Positions 8,493 through 16,676 of a stretch of DNA of 64,000 nucleotides are shown here, in pieces; the first letter of the stretch is position 1; every line of letters begins with the position of its first letter. Origin of the DNA: Verrucomicrobiota bacterium. Its GTDB lineage: Bacteria > Verrucomicrobiota > Verrucomicrobiia > Verrucomicrobiales > Akkermansiaceae. A model generated the notes under the pieces. That model was given only the letters and a program-made list of their open reading frames with translations. It made no database searches and was not told the DNA's origin. Where the stretch lies: assembly GCA_017301995.1 (NCBI GenBank), contig JAFLEH010000017.1, positions 1 through 64,000 of the forward strand, in the 5' to 3' direction. Made by a program: the position numbers and the translations under genes.

Positions 8493-10433
8493 CTACTCCG
8501 CGGGTGCGGCGCTGAGGGACCACACGTTGACCGCTTTCCACGATGCGGGATCGGCCGGAACGAGGGAAATGTGATGGATTCCCTTCTCGGGGAAATCGAG
8601 CGCTCCGAGATCGAGCACCGCGGTGCTTTCCCATCCGCCGGTGGCCGGTAGCTTTGCGGTCACGCTTTTTCCGGTTGCGGTGCGGAGGGTGATGCCGACG
8701 TTGTTGATCGTCGCGTATTCGATCCGGAAACGGTAGCGTCCTGCCTGTGGCACGCTGACGAGCCAGTGGGCGGAGTCCTCCGGATTGTCCCAGAATCCGA
8801 TGCTTTTCCGCCCCTGGGTCTTTTCCTCCAACTGGACTGTTCCGCCGTCGAGTGTGGCGCGGTTGGCATCCAACAGAATCGCCCGCGGTCCGTCGAACGC
8901 GGCATCCGGATGCAGCGAAAGCCTGAATCCAGTTAGGCGGAACGAGAACGCGTGGCGGCCTGGTCGGGCATCCTCCGTGAGCGATGGAGGCGTGATGACC
9001 AGTTGGCCGGAGGGATTGACGGTCCATTTGACGCCTTGGTCACAGCCTAGCAATGAAACGGTCCCCGCGCCCTCCGCCTTGACGTGGCCGAGGGTGAGCG
9101 GGCCGTTGGGCCAACCCAACACCGTCGCATAGACCGTGGCGCCGTCTTTCGACCGGGTGTAGCGGATGTCGCGGTTGCCATAGCGCACGCTGCCCACGAA
9201 GTGCCCGCCCTTGGCCATGCGGGTGGGGCCTTCGCCGAAGGTCAACCACGGGCGGGTGTTGTAGATGGCCTCGCCGTTGGTTCGCAGGAATTTGCCGATC
9301 TCGCCGAGCACCGCGACCTGGTTGTCGGGGATGGTGCCGTCGGCCATGGGGGAGATGTTCAGCAGGAGTTGGCCGTTTTTGCTGACGATATCCACCAGCG
9401 TGTCGATCACCTCGTCGGCGGGCTTGATCCGCAGGTTGTTGGTGTAGCACCAGCTTCCGTCGCTGATCGTGTCGTCGGTCAGCCAGGGGAAGTCGGTTAG
9501 GTTATCGGCGCGGCCTTTTTCGAAATCCTCCACGGCGATGCTCCGCGGCAGATCGAGGCCCTTGACGGTGACAACCACCTCGCGTTTCCACTCGGAGGCC
9601 CGGTTGAAATAGTGGGCCAGATAGCCGTTCATCGTGGGTGCCGGAATGGTTTCCATCCAGGCGTCGTGCCAGATGAGGTCCGGCTTGTAGCGGTCGATCA
9701 CTTCGGTGAGTTTGTCCTGCCAGAGCTTGAGGTATTGCTCGCGGGGAACGTCACCGTAGAACCCGCGCAACTTGGGATCTTTGAGCGCGTCGGGGTAGTT
9801 GGTTTTCACTCCGGCGTAGTGTCCGTCGAAGTGGCCGGGCGATTTCTCCCAGATGCCCGGCCGTTCGTGGTGGAAGGTGGTGATGAACTTCATGCCGCGG
9901 GCGCGGATGGCCTTCTCCAGTTCGCCGGTTAGGTCGCGCTTGGGTCCCATCGCCATGGCGTTCCAGGGAGTCACCTTGCTGTCCCACATCGAGAAATTGT
10001 CGTGGTGCTCCGCCACCGGTCCCGCGAACCGCGCGCCGGCTTTGACGAACAGGTCGGCCCACTTGTTGGCATCGAATTTCTCCGCCCTGAACATCGGGAT
10101 GAAATCGTGGTAGCCGAATTTCACCGGGTCGCCGTAGGTGGCGATGTGGTGTTTGTTTTCCCCGCTGCCCTTTTGGTACATGGTGCAGGGATACCATTCG
10201 TTGCCGAAGGCCGGGACCGAATAGACGCCCCAGTGGAAATAGATCCCGAATTTCGCGTCGCGGAACCAGTCCGGCGCGGGATTGCGTTTCTCCAGCGACG
10301 CTCGATCAGGCGAGAACGGCCCCTCGGCCGGTGCGGCGGCGAGGTGGGAAACGGCGACGACGGATAGAGCGAGCGCCGGCGCGAGACCGACGGAGGAAGC
10401 GTGGCGGAAAATCGTGGAGGTCAGTGGTTTCAT
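8493..10433 (-). CDS. GH29 alpha-L-fucosidase
   Basis: Secreted 646-residue glycoside hydrolase family 29 enzyme, which removes terminal alpha-L-fucose with retention of configuration. A signal peptide covers about residues 1-34. The catalytic barrel shows FGIYFHWGVYSVPAF, the EHHDNFSMWDSKVT motif and PDLIWHDAWM; Asp257 in that last motif is at the position of the GH29 nucleophile. After about residue 440 come beta-rich domains, the last (about 510-646) resembling a carbohydrate-binding module. It converges with the GH92 mannosidase; together with the GH95 gene at 17.8-20.1 kb this points to degradation of fucose-containing glycans. The acid/base residue is poorly conserved in GH29 and I did not assign it. 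Confidence 0.93.
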   Translation of the reverse strand: MKPLTSTIFRHASSVGLAPALALSVVAVSHLAAAPAEGPFSPDRASLEKRNPAPDWFRDAKFGIYFHWGVYSVPAFGNEWYPCTMYQKGSGENKHHIATYGDPVKFGYHDFIPMFRAEKFDANKWADLFVKAGARFAGPVAEHHDNFSMWDSKVTPWNAMAMGPKRDLTGELEKAIRARGMKFITTFHHERPGIWEKSPGHFDGHYAGVKTNYPDALKDPKLRGFYGDVPREQYLKLWQDKLTEVIDRYKPDLIWHDAWMETIPAPTMNGYLAHYFNRASEWKREVVVTVKGLDLPRSIAVEDFEKGRADNLTDFPWLTDDTISDGSWCYTNNLRIKPADEVIDTLVDIVSKNGQLLLNISPMADGTIPDNQVAVLGEIGKFLRTNGEAIYNTRPWLTFGEGPTRMAKGGHFVGSVRYGNRDIRYTRSKDGATVYATVLGWPNGPLTLGHVKAEGAGTVSLLGCDQGVKWTVNPSGQLVITPPSLTEDARPGRHAFSFRLTGFRLSLHPDAAFDGPRAILLDANRATLDGGTVQLEEKTQGRKSIGFWDNPEDSAHWLVSVPQAGRYRFRIEYATINNVGITLRTATGKSVTAKLPATGGWESTAVLDLGALDFPEKGIHHISLVPADPASWKAVNVWSLSAAPAE

Positions 10434-10558
10434 GGAGACAGGCGTTGGGGACGAACGGATCCGGATAATCCGGGAGACGGATGGTAACGTGGATGCCGGG
10501 CGGCATGTTTCATACAGAATGCCACGGGCTCGGAAATCCGTTCTCCGGCGGAGATTTC

Positions 10559-10583
10559 AACCCGAAATCCGAAGTTTCGGGTT
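10559..10583. repeat. Perfect 9-bp inverted repeat, copy of a dispersed intergenic word
   Basis: The sequence has arms AACCCGAAA and TTTCGGGTT separated by seven bases, a perfect dyad between the divergent fucosidase and deaminase genes. Its left arm plus loop (CCCGAAATCCGAAGTT) is identical to the start of two longer repeats at 57,238 and 60,997, so it is probably a truncated member of that family rather than a gene-specific operator. An operator or hairpin role cannot be excluded. Confidence 0.6.
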
Positions 10584-10610
10584 CAGGGCTTTCGGCTTGC
10601 GAAGCGGAGC

Positions 10611-11060
10611 ATGGAGAAGCAACCTCCGCGCATGTCCACCGAGCGATTGTCGATCCCCCAATATGCCATGGCGCTTGCCCATGTGGCCAGTTTGCGGTCG
10701 GAGGACCCGTATCGGAAAGTCGGCGCCGCGGCGCTGGATTTCGACAACCGGGTGATCGGCACGGCCTACAACGGACTGGCGCCCGGATACGATCCGCCGC
10801 CGGGGTTTTGGGATGACCGCGAGGCGCGGCAGAAATTCATGCTGCATGCGGAGGTGAACCTTTGCAGTCTGTTCCGCCGCGGCGAGGTGAAACTGGTGGC
10901 CACCACCACCATGCCGTGCACCGCCTGCATGCAGACGCTGTGCGCCTATGGCGTGCGGGAGATCTACTACCGCGATATCTATCAGGAATCGGATGCCGAG
11001 GAAATCGCGCGGATCTATCGGGTGCGGCTCGAACGGGTGTGCGAATATCCGGGGTGCTGA
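10611..11060 (+). CDS. Deoxycytidylate-deaminase-type cytidine deaminase
   Basis: 149-residue zinc-dependent deaminase of the dCMP/CMP deaminase fold. Zinc ligands and catalytic Glu are in HAEVN (His79, Glu81) and PCTACM (Cys103, Cys106). The N-terminal stretch with 'RSEDPYRKVGAA' and 'AYNGLAPGYD' fits dCMP deaminases, which make dUMP for thymidylate synthesis; the exact substrate (dCMP, or a free or modified cytosine) is not proven by sequence. The 149-residue start follows a GGAG; an alternative ATG at 10,632 gives 142 residues. It stands alone between divergent and convergent neighbours. Confidence 0.88.
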   Translation: MEKQPPRMSTERLSIPQYAMALAHVASLRSEDPYRKVGAAALDFDNRVIGTAYNGLAPGYDPPPGFWDDREARQKFMLHAEVNLCSLFRRGEVKLVATTTMPCTACMQTLCAYGVREIYYRDIYQESDAEEIARIYRVRLERVCEYPGC

Positions 11061-11086
11061 GCCGCCGGACGCCGGATCGGATAGGA

Positions 11087-12163
11087 TCAGTCGATGGACG
11101 GAGCCGGTTGGGCATCCGGGGCGGGCGCGGCCGGTTCGGCGTCGCGGTCCTTGGCGTGGTTGAGCATGCGGCCGGCGATGGCCTTGAGGTCTTCCACCGG
11201 AATGGCGAAACTCTCCGAGCGGTTGGCGCGGGCGATATTCATCCCGATGCAGCGGCCGTCGAGGTCCAACAGCGGGCCACCGACGCTGCGGCTGGCCCCG
11301 AGGATATCATGCTGGAGTATCCGGGGGAATCCGCTGCGGCGTTCGGAAAAATCGCCGCTCATCTGGTCGTTGCGGCTCATTTGGTCGGCCATTTCCTCGC
11401 GGGCCATCAGGCGCACATCGGCAGTTAGGTTCTCGTTTTTGCGGCGGTAGCCGACCTTGATGATGGCACCCGCCTTGCGGTCCTTGAGGGCCTTGGCGAT
11501 GTCCTCGCGGGTCTTGACCGGCTTGCCTTCGATGGCGGTGATTTCGTCGCCCGGTTGGAGACCGGCTTCCTTGGCACCGCTTTTCTCGCTGAGTTCCTCG
11601 ATCACCAGTTGCGGGTCCGATTTCTTCTTCGGTTGGGCGAGGGTGACACCGAGGGCGGCCCCGCCGGCGGTGGGAATCTCCCGGATTTTCGCGCTGACGA
11701 TGCCGCCGAGCACCCGGCGCTTGGTGCGGCTGGTGGCCCCGTTGGCAACCACCCAGGTGCCCTGCGGCACGGCGCTGGTGGGCGCGTAAACCACCGGCTT
11801 GAGACCGCTGGCTTTGACCCTCAGGTGGGCCACATCCCACACCGGGTCGATGCCGACGATTTCCACGGCGGTGTATTTCGTCTGGTCGATGGTGACCGCC
11901 AGTTTCGCCGCGTCGATCCCCTTGATCTCGCTTGCTTTGGTTAGAACATCGCCGTCCGGGGAGATGACCACGCCATAGGCGATCTCGTCGCGTCCCTGAT
12001 AGACCACGGCGCTCGATTGTTGGATCACGAGGCGCTGGGGTTCGAAGGCGGCGGTGACGCCCGGTCCGGTGGTGCGGAAATTGCTTTCCAGCGACTGCGC
12101 GCGGGATCCGGTGGCGCAGACCAGCGTGGCGAACAGCGGGATGAAGAGAAGGTTAGCGTGCAC
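11087..12163 (-). CDS. Degenerate HtrA-like protein with nested PDZ domain
   Basis: 358-residue exported protein (signal peptide about 1-22) related to HtrA/DegP serine proteases but probably inactive. The usual TxAHV histidine position is TKASEI (Ser78), Asp110 is kept in DPVWDVAHL, and the GNSGGPL serine position is Val294 in SVGGPL. Unusually, a PDZ domain (about residues 165-252, with GLQPGDEITAIEGK) sits between the first beta-barrel and the segment carrying the former catalytic serine, rather than at the C-terminus. The C-terminal 25 residues are P/A/D-rich. The GTG start lies within the end of the upstream active HtrA gene (11-base overlap), suggesting translational coupling and a regulatory, chaperone-like or scaffold role. 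Confidence 0.82.
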   Translation of the reverse strand: MHANLLFIPLFATLVCATGSRAQSLESNFRTTGPGVTAAFEPQRLVIQQSSAVVYQGRDEIAYGVVISPDGDVLTKASEIKGIDAAKLAVTIDQTKYTAVEIVGIDPVWDVAHLRVKASGLKPVVYAPTSAVPQGTWVVANGATSRTKRRVLGGIVSAKIREIPTAGGAALGVTLAQPKKKSDPQLVIEELSEKSGAKEAGLQPGDEITAIEGKPVKTREDIAKALKDRKAGAIIKVGYRRKNENLTADVRLMAREEMADQMSRNDQMSGDFSERRSGFPRILQHDILGASRSVGGPLLDLDGRCIGMNIARANRSESFAIPVEDLKAIAGRMLNHAKDRDAEPAAPAPDAQPAPSID

Positions 12164-13133
12164 CGAGCTTGAGTTTGAAGGTTAGAGGTTTGCCATCGCG
12201 GGTGGCGGCGAATTCGAGCGGGTCGCCCTCGGCCATTTCCTTCAGTGTTTCCTGGAGTTGCTCGCGGGTCTTGAGGTCCGTGCCGTTGAGTTTCAGCAGG
12301 ATATCGCCCTCGCGGATATCGGCTTTCGCGGCGGGGGTGTCTTTGCCCACCTTGGTGACCTTGAGGCCGCCGTCCGGATGCGCTTCGCTGGCCAGACCGA
12401 GGAATCCCTTGCCTTTTTCCGGCTTTTTGGCGAACGGCCCTTCGCCGACGAACTCGGACTTGAGCAGGGCGTCCCAGTTCTTCACGAACACCGAGGTGGG
12501 GACGTGCATGTTGACCTGAAGCTGCTGGCCGACGCGCGAGTGAATCCCGATCAGCCGCCCCTGGAGATCGAACAGCGGACCGCCCGAGTCGCCGCCGATC
12601 AGCGTGCAGTCGGATTGGATGGTGGACTCCGCCATCCGCACGAGGCGGCCGAGCCGGACGACTGATCCGCGCTCCTTGTCGAATCCGCCCGAATGCCCTA
12701 ACGAAAACACCCAGTCGCCGAGACGCGCGGTGTCCTCGCGGTCCACCTCGATGAACGGATATTTGCCCTCTTCCGTGATGCGGATCATGGCGGCGTCGGT
12801 TTCCGAATTGAGGCCCAAGGTGACGGCCTTGAGTTTCTTGCCGTCCTCCATGATGACGGTGACGTCCTTGCGGACGCCGCCCGAAACGTGCGCGGCGGTT
12901 AGGATGAGCCCGTCTTCCGACACGATCACGCCGCTGCCGCTGCCTTGGCCGAGGTCGATGCAGACGGTGGCGGCGCGGGCTTTCCCGAGCACGCTGGTTA
13001 GGGCCGTCTGGATGGCCTCCAGATCCTTGCGGTTTTCCGGGGCCTTCTTGTCATTGACGTAAGGGCGGCCCGGAGCCGCGGCGGCGAGGCCCGGCAAGGC
13101 GGCTGCTAGAACACAGGCGATGAGTCGTTTCAT
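12153..13133 (-). CDS. HtrA/DegP-family periplasmic serine protease with PDZ domain
   Basis: 326-residue trypsin-like protease for envelope protein quality control. It has a signal peptide (about 1-20), a catalytic triad with His82 in LTAAHV, Asp113 in ETDAAMI and Ser183 in GGDSGGPL, and one C-terminal PDZ domain (about 235-320, with ADIREGDILLKLNG). This is the conventional order protease then PDZ, with one PDZ as in DegS-like members, but with a cleavable-looking signal rather than an obvious anchor. Its stop overlaps the start of the degenerate HtrA-like gene, so the two proteins are probably made together. Confidence 0.92.
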   Translation of the reverse strand: MKRLIACVLAAALPGLAAAAPGRPYVNDKKAPENRKDLEAIQTALTSVLGKARAATVCIDLGQGSGSGVIVSEDGLILTAAHVSGGVRKDVTVIMEDGKKLKAVTLGLNSETDAAMIRITEEGKYPFIEVDREDTARLGDWVFSLGHSGGFDKERGSVVRLGRLVRMAESTIQSDCTLIGGDSGGPLFDLQGRLIGIHSRVGQQLQVNMHVPTSVFVKNWDALLKSEFVGEGPFAKKPEKGKGFLGLASEAHPDGGLKVTKVGKDTPAAKADIREGDILLKLNGTDLKTREQLQETLKEMAEGDPLEFAATRDGKPLTFKLKLGAR

Positions 13134-13196
13134 GGCGGGGAGGAAGCGTCACCGTAGCGGGTTCCCGTCTCTCCGGCAACCGTGGCGCGCGGAAAA

Positions 13197-14246
13197 TCAC
13201 GAGGGTCGGAGGTAATCGGGCACCTGCAGGCGCTGCGAGGCGGGCGGCAGGGTGGGGCTGGCGAATGAGATCACCGCGCCGACCCCGGCCGCGTGATCGC
13301 CGCCGAGCCTGGGTTCCACCTCGAGTTCGGGCAAGCGGAACGTGGCGCGGCGTTTCCACCACCAGAGGGCGGCGATGGCGATCCCCAGCGCGGCGAGCAG
13401 GCCGCCTGCGGGAAGGAGATAGGGGCGGACCAGCGGCATCACTCCGGCCATCCTCTCGCCGAGTGACGGTCCTTGTTTGAGCTTCTTGGCCGCATGGGCG
13501 GTCGCCCGGCGCACGGTGGATTCCTCGGGCGAGGGCTCTCCGTGGATCATGCGCTCCATCCAGTAGATGCGGATCCCCAACTGCACCACAAACGCCTCCA
13601 GTTGTCCCGCGGGATCGGTCTTTTCCAGCGCCTGCATCACCGAACTGGTGAGCGCGCGGCGCTGCTCCGCCGCGGACACCGTGTCGGTAAGCGACGGACT
13701 CAGATAGACCATCGACCGCTGCGGCTGGCCGATGTAATAATAGACGATCATCGCCGGCCGGCCGGTGGCGAAGAATCGTTCGATGAGTTCCTCCTCGCGC
13801 ACCTCGCCGGGGATTTCCTGATCCTTGCCGAACACATAGACGAACAAGTCGATCGCCGAATCGCCCGCATGGCTGGTTAGAAACGCCGCCCGATCACGGG
13901 AGTCCTGGAAATCCAGCAGATTCTGGGGATCGATGAGGAAATTCTCCGGGCGCTGGTCGAAATAGGCGGTGAGAAATTTTTCCGGGATTTCGGTGGTGGG
14001 CTCGGCGGCGGCCTCCGCGATTTCCTCGGGAGTGGGTTTTTCCGCGTCCAGCGGATTGGCCTCGGGTTTGGCTTGTTCCTCAGGCGGCGGGTCGTCGGCA
14101 AGAAGCAGCGCGCCGGGCACCCATCCGGATTCTTCCAGTTGCTTGCGTTCCTCCTCGTTCCAGGACGGCAGCGACGGATCGTTGCGGGCCGCGCGGACTG
14201 TCGCGGGCAATAGCATCAGCGTGGCTAACAGAAATGTGCGTTTCAC
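13197..14246 (-). CDS. Exported protein with C-terminal membrane segment, unknown function
   Basis: 349-residue protein I do not recognise. It has a signal peptide (about 1-19), a Pro/Glu/Ala-rich linker (about 50-90), a mixed alpha/beta domain (about 95-250) and one transmembrane segment near residues 270-295 (PYLLPAGGLLAALGIAIAALWWWKRR) followed by a short cytoplasmic tail. Topology is therefore mainly periplasmic. Its start overlaps the stop of the upstream TPM-domain gene by four bases (ATGA-type junction), which implies co-translation and shared function. It sits just upstream of the HtrA gene on the same strand. Confidence 0.75.
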   Translation of the reverse strand: MKRTFLLATLMLLPATVRAARNDPSLPSWNEEERKQLEESGWVPGALLLADDPPPEEQAKPEANPLDAEKPTPEEIAEAAAEPTTEIPEKFLTAYFDQRPENFLIDPQNLLDFQDSRDRAAFLTSHAGDSAIDLFVYVFGKDQEIPGEVREEELIERFFATGRPAMIVYYYIGQPQRSMVYLSPSLTDTVSAAEQRRALTSSVMQALEKTDPAGQLEAFVVQLGIRIYWMERMIHGEPSPEESTVRRATAHAAKKLKQGPSLGERMAGVMPLVRPYLLPAGGLLAALGIAIAALWWWKRRATFRLPELEVEPRLGGDHAAGVGAVISFASPTLPPASQRLQVPDYLRPS

Positions 14247-14911
14247 GGCGGCACCTCCTCGTTGGAGCGGGACGGCTCGGTTTCTCCGGGCGGCCGGTGG
14301 CCGGAACGGATGCGGTGGACCATGTCGCCCAATTTGGTCGGCGGCAGCACCTTGCGCTCGAAGCGCTCGCGGTCGCGTTTCGCCTGCCGGCAGCGCTTGC
14401 GCAGCACGTGGGCGAGTTGGGAAATCGCCTTGACGATGCCATCGGCGTGGTTGCCTTCCAGCCAGTGCGGATGGGCGCGGGTGAGGCAGTCGAAGGTATC
14501 GCCTTCCTCCAGAAACGGATCCAGCAGATAGCCAAAGGTGAAACCGGCGGCTTTCGACTCGGCGTCGATCACCAGCAGGATTCCTGCGGCGTTGGGTTTC
14601 TCGACCGGGACATCATCGAAAGCCGCACGGTTGAGCAGCCAGAATCCGAACTGCCGGAGTTGGCCGACCTCACCGAGCGCGCCGGTATAGACCGCGATGA
14701 AAAGCTGGGGGAATTTCCGATTGAACCGCTCCATCGCGCGCTCGACCCGCTGGCGGTCGCGCCGCGGCAGCAGTCCGGCAGTGTCGGCCAGGCTGGACAG
14801 GCGCACGTCATCGCCGCCGAACCGCATGTCCGCCTCGGCGAGCGCGAACCCGCAGTGCGGGCAGCACGCCGCCGCACGATGGATGCGTTGCACACAACGG
14901 GGACACTTCAT
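14243..14911 (-). CDS. Zinc-ribbon TPM-domain protein
   Basis: 222-residue protein. The N-terminus has a zinc ribbon with CxxC pairs at Cys3/Cys6 and Cys17/Cys20. The rest fits the TPM (YgcG/TPM_phosphatase) alpha/beta domain: 'RVERAMERFNRKFPQL' then 'FGFWLLN' and 'GILLVIDAES', with 'FGYLLDPFLEEGD'. Classical TPM proteins are exported and membrane-bound; this one has neither signal nor membrane segment and instead carries the zinc ribbon, so it should be cytoplasmic. It overlaps the following membrane protein gene by four bases. Activity (phosphatase or scaffold) cannot be stated from sequence. Confidence 0.72.
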   Translation of the reverse strand: MKCPRCVQRIHRAAACCPHCGFALAEADMRFGGDDVRLSSLADTAGLLPRRDRQRVERAMERFNRKFPQLFIAVYTGALGEVGQLRQFGFWLLNRAAFDDVPVEKPNAAGILLVIDAESKAAGFTFGYLLDPFLEEGDTFDCLTRAHPHWLEGNHADGIVKAISQLAHVLRKRCRQAKRDRERFERKVLPPTKLGDMVHRIRSGHRPPGETEPSRSNEEVPP

Positions 14912-15044
14912 GATCGGTAGGACACGGACAAGGTAGAACCGGGCGTCGTTTCGTCAAAGCGAAAAATCAGGAATGCGGAAAAACCGCTCGGCGGAGCGGA
15001 GACACACCGGGAAGTAGGTTAGATCGGGGCTGCCCGCCATCGAA

Positions 15045-15074
15045 TTGACAGGCACCGGCCATGCGGCATAGATT
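15045..15074 (+). promoter_or_regulatory. Candidate sigma70-type promoter, very close to the start codon
   Basis: A perfect TTGACA lies at 15,045-15,050, and TAGATT (four of six to TATAAT) follows after 18 bases. The -10 element ends only six bases before the ATG at 15,081, so a transcript starting seven bases downstream would begin at the start codon. No Shine-Dalgarno is present, which is consistent with a leaderless message. This is prediction from motif and spacing only. Confidence 0.4.
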
Positions 15075-15080
15075 CCGGGC

Positions 15081-15755
15081 ATGATTCGTGTGTCGTGCGG
15101 CTTGATCGCGGGGATGGTGTTGGCGCTTGCCGCTGGCGCGGCGGAGGAACAGGCGCACGGTCTGGTGTTCGAGCGGTGGCTGCGGGAGACGTTTTTCGAA
15201 GGCTACAATCCGAAGGGCTACACCCAGAAATGGGATATTCCCGCGGAGGCTAACAAAGATCACGGGAGGATTCCGGTCAATCCGAAGGTCGCGAAATACG
15301 GGATGCCGGTGGGGATGGGAGACGCGCTGCGGCAGTTCGACATCAACGAGCCGTTTCTGCTCATCGTCGGCTTTTGGGATCAGGAAACCCCGGAAACGAA
15401 GCGCTTTGTCAACGCGCAGGCCGTGCGGGTGGAACCGGAGACGTGGCGCAAACTGTGGGGGGACATCACCCGCGAGGATCTCGATCGGATGGTGGCGGTG
15501 GTCAAGGATCCCGCTCTAACCATCGAGGAGGCGCGGGCGCGGGTGGCGGCGATGAAGAAAACCGCGCCGTACAACCGCACGGTGATCGAGCTGAATCCCA
15601 AGCTGGACCGCAGCCAGCGGCGCTTGCAGTGCAGCCTCGGATTCGCCGCGTTTTTCGACCGCCTCGCGCCTGCGGCCGACCGTTCGCGGCAGGAAAAGCC
15701 GGCCGTGTTCGGAATTCCGGTGCCGAACCGGATCGAGTCGAAACCTCGAAAGTAG
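15081..15755 (+). CDS. Secreted protein of unknown function
   Basis: 224-residue protein with a signal peptide (about 1-20, ending VLALAAGAA). The mature part starts with FERWLRETFF and contains KWDIP, then NPKVAKYG, and GDALRQFDINEPFLLIVGFW. The spacing of an Asp followed by a xxK on a hydrophobic strand, and the FW strand after it, vaguely recalls PD-(D/E)XK nuclease folds, but this is speculative. The C-terminal half is helical and basic with R/K-rich ends. It is followed 64 bases later by the thioredoxin-SHD1 gene on the same strand. I do not assign a function. Confidence 0.7.
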   Translation: MIRVSCGLIAGMVLALAAGAAEEQAHGLVFERWLRETFFEGYNPKGYTQKWDIPAEANKDHGRIPVNPKVAKYGMPVGMGDALRQFDINEPFLLIVGFWDQETPETKRFVNAQAVRVEPETWRKLWGDITREDLDRMVAVVKDPALTIEEARARVAAMKKTAPYNRTVIELNPKLDRSQRRLQCSLGFAAFFDRLAPAADRSRQEKPAVFGIPVPNRIESKPRK

Positions 15756-15819
15756 CAAAATGCGAAACCTCCCGAAGATTTTTGAAACATAATTGGATTT
15801 TGCGGCGATAGTGGGGCGT

Positions 15820-16590
15820 ATGCGTTTCACAAATCTTGCTGCCATCGTTGTCTCCGGATTGGTTTTCCAGTTTGCGGGTTCCGGAGTCGTTTCTGCCGCC
15901 CCCAAGGATAAGGCGGAGAAAACCCACAAGCTTTCCGAGTGGAAAATCGGGAAAGTGCTGTTTGGCGAAAAGGTCGCCAAGGCCGATATGAAAGGCAAAG
16001 TGGTGGTGATCGAGAACTGGGGAACCCATTGCCCCCCGTGCATCGCCTCGCTGCCGCATTTGGCGGAGCTTTACAAGCGCAACAAGGAAAAGGGCCTCGT
16101 CATGATCGGTGCCGAAAGCCAGGGCAGCTCGAAAGACGAAATCGAGCCGCTTATCACCAAGGCGAAGGTCGAATACACCATCACCGATGGTGCGGACGGT
16201 CCGATCGAAGTGACCGGCATTCCCCACATTTTCGTATTCGACCGCGCCGGCGAGTTGGTCTTCCACGGTAATCCCGCGGACGAGGATTTCGAGCGGGCGG
16301 TGAAACGCGCCCTCCGCGAAGGCGGTGGCGCGGCGGCTGAAACTCCGGCCGCGTCAACCGGTCCGCTGATTCCGAGCCGGGATTGGACCAACGCACAGGG
16401 CCAGAAAATCACGGCTGCCGTGAAATCCGCCGACGACACCAAGGTGGTGTTCCAGTTGGCCAACGGCAAGGTCGTGGAATATGACCTCACCAAGCTCTCG
16501 GAGGACTCCCGCGAAGCCATCGCCGCCGCGGTGAAAGCCGCCAAGGAGAAGGCGGAAGGCGACGCCAAGGAAGAGGACGCCGCCGAGTAA
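15820..16590 (+). CDS. Periplasmic thioredoxin-like protein with C-terminal SHD1 domain
   Basis: 256-residue exported protein: signal peptide (about 1-27), a TlpA/ResA-like thioredoxin fold with redox motif WGTHCPPC (Cys71, Cys74) and cis-proline in GIPHIF (Pro135), then an Ala-rich linker and an SHD1-like domain (about 185-236, with RDWTNAQGQKI, DDTKVVFQLANG and LTKLSEDS). SHD1 modules are common on secreted proteins of the Planctomycetes-Verrucomicrobia group. The role is probably periplasmic disulfide reduction or oxidation; the partner is unknown. An in-frame TTG 27 bases upstream is less likely because it would bury the signal peptide. A bidirectional terminator follows the gene. Confidence 0.85.
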   Translation: MRFTNLAAIVVSGLVFQFAGSGVVSAAPKDKAEKTHKLSEWKIGKVLFGEKVAKADMKGKVVVIENWGTHCPPCIASLPHLAELYKRNKEKGLVMIGAESQGSSKDEIEPLITKAKVEYTITDGADGPIEVTGIPHIFVFDRAGELVFHGNPADEDFERAVKRALREGGGAAAETPAASTGPLIPSRDWTNAQGQKITAAVKSADDTKVVFQLANGKVVEYDLTKLSEDSREAIAAAVKAAKEKAEGDAKEEDAAE

Positions 16591-16625
16591 GCACTCAACC
16601 CGAATTCGGGTGTTCATCTAAAAGA

Positions 16626-16656
16626 AAACCCCGCGCCCTTGGAGGACGCGGGGTTT
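16626..16656. terminator. Bidirectional Rho-independent terminator
   Basis: A 10-bp stem (AAACCCCGCG pairing with CGCGGGGTTT) with an 11-base loop lies between the convergent thioredoxin and malate dehydrogenase genes. On the plus strand it is followed by TTTCGTTTTGGGTTT, and on the minus strand by a TTTTCTTTT run, so it can serve both genes. Confidence 0.85.
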
Positions 16657-16676
16657 CGTTTTGGGTTTGCGCCTGG

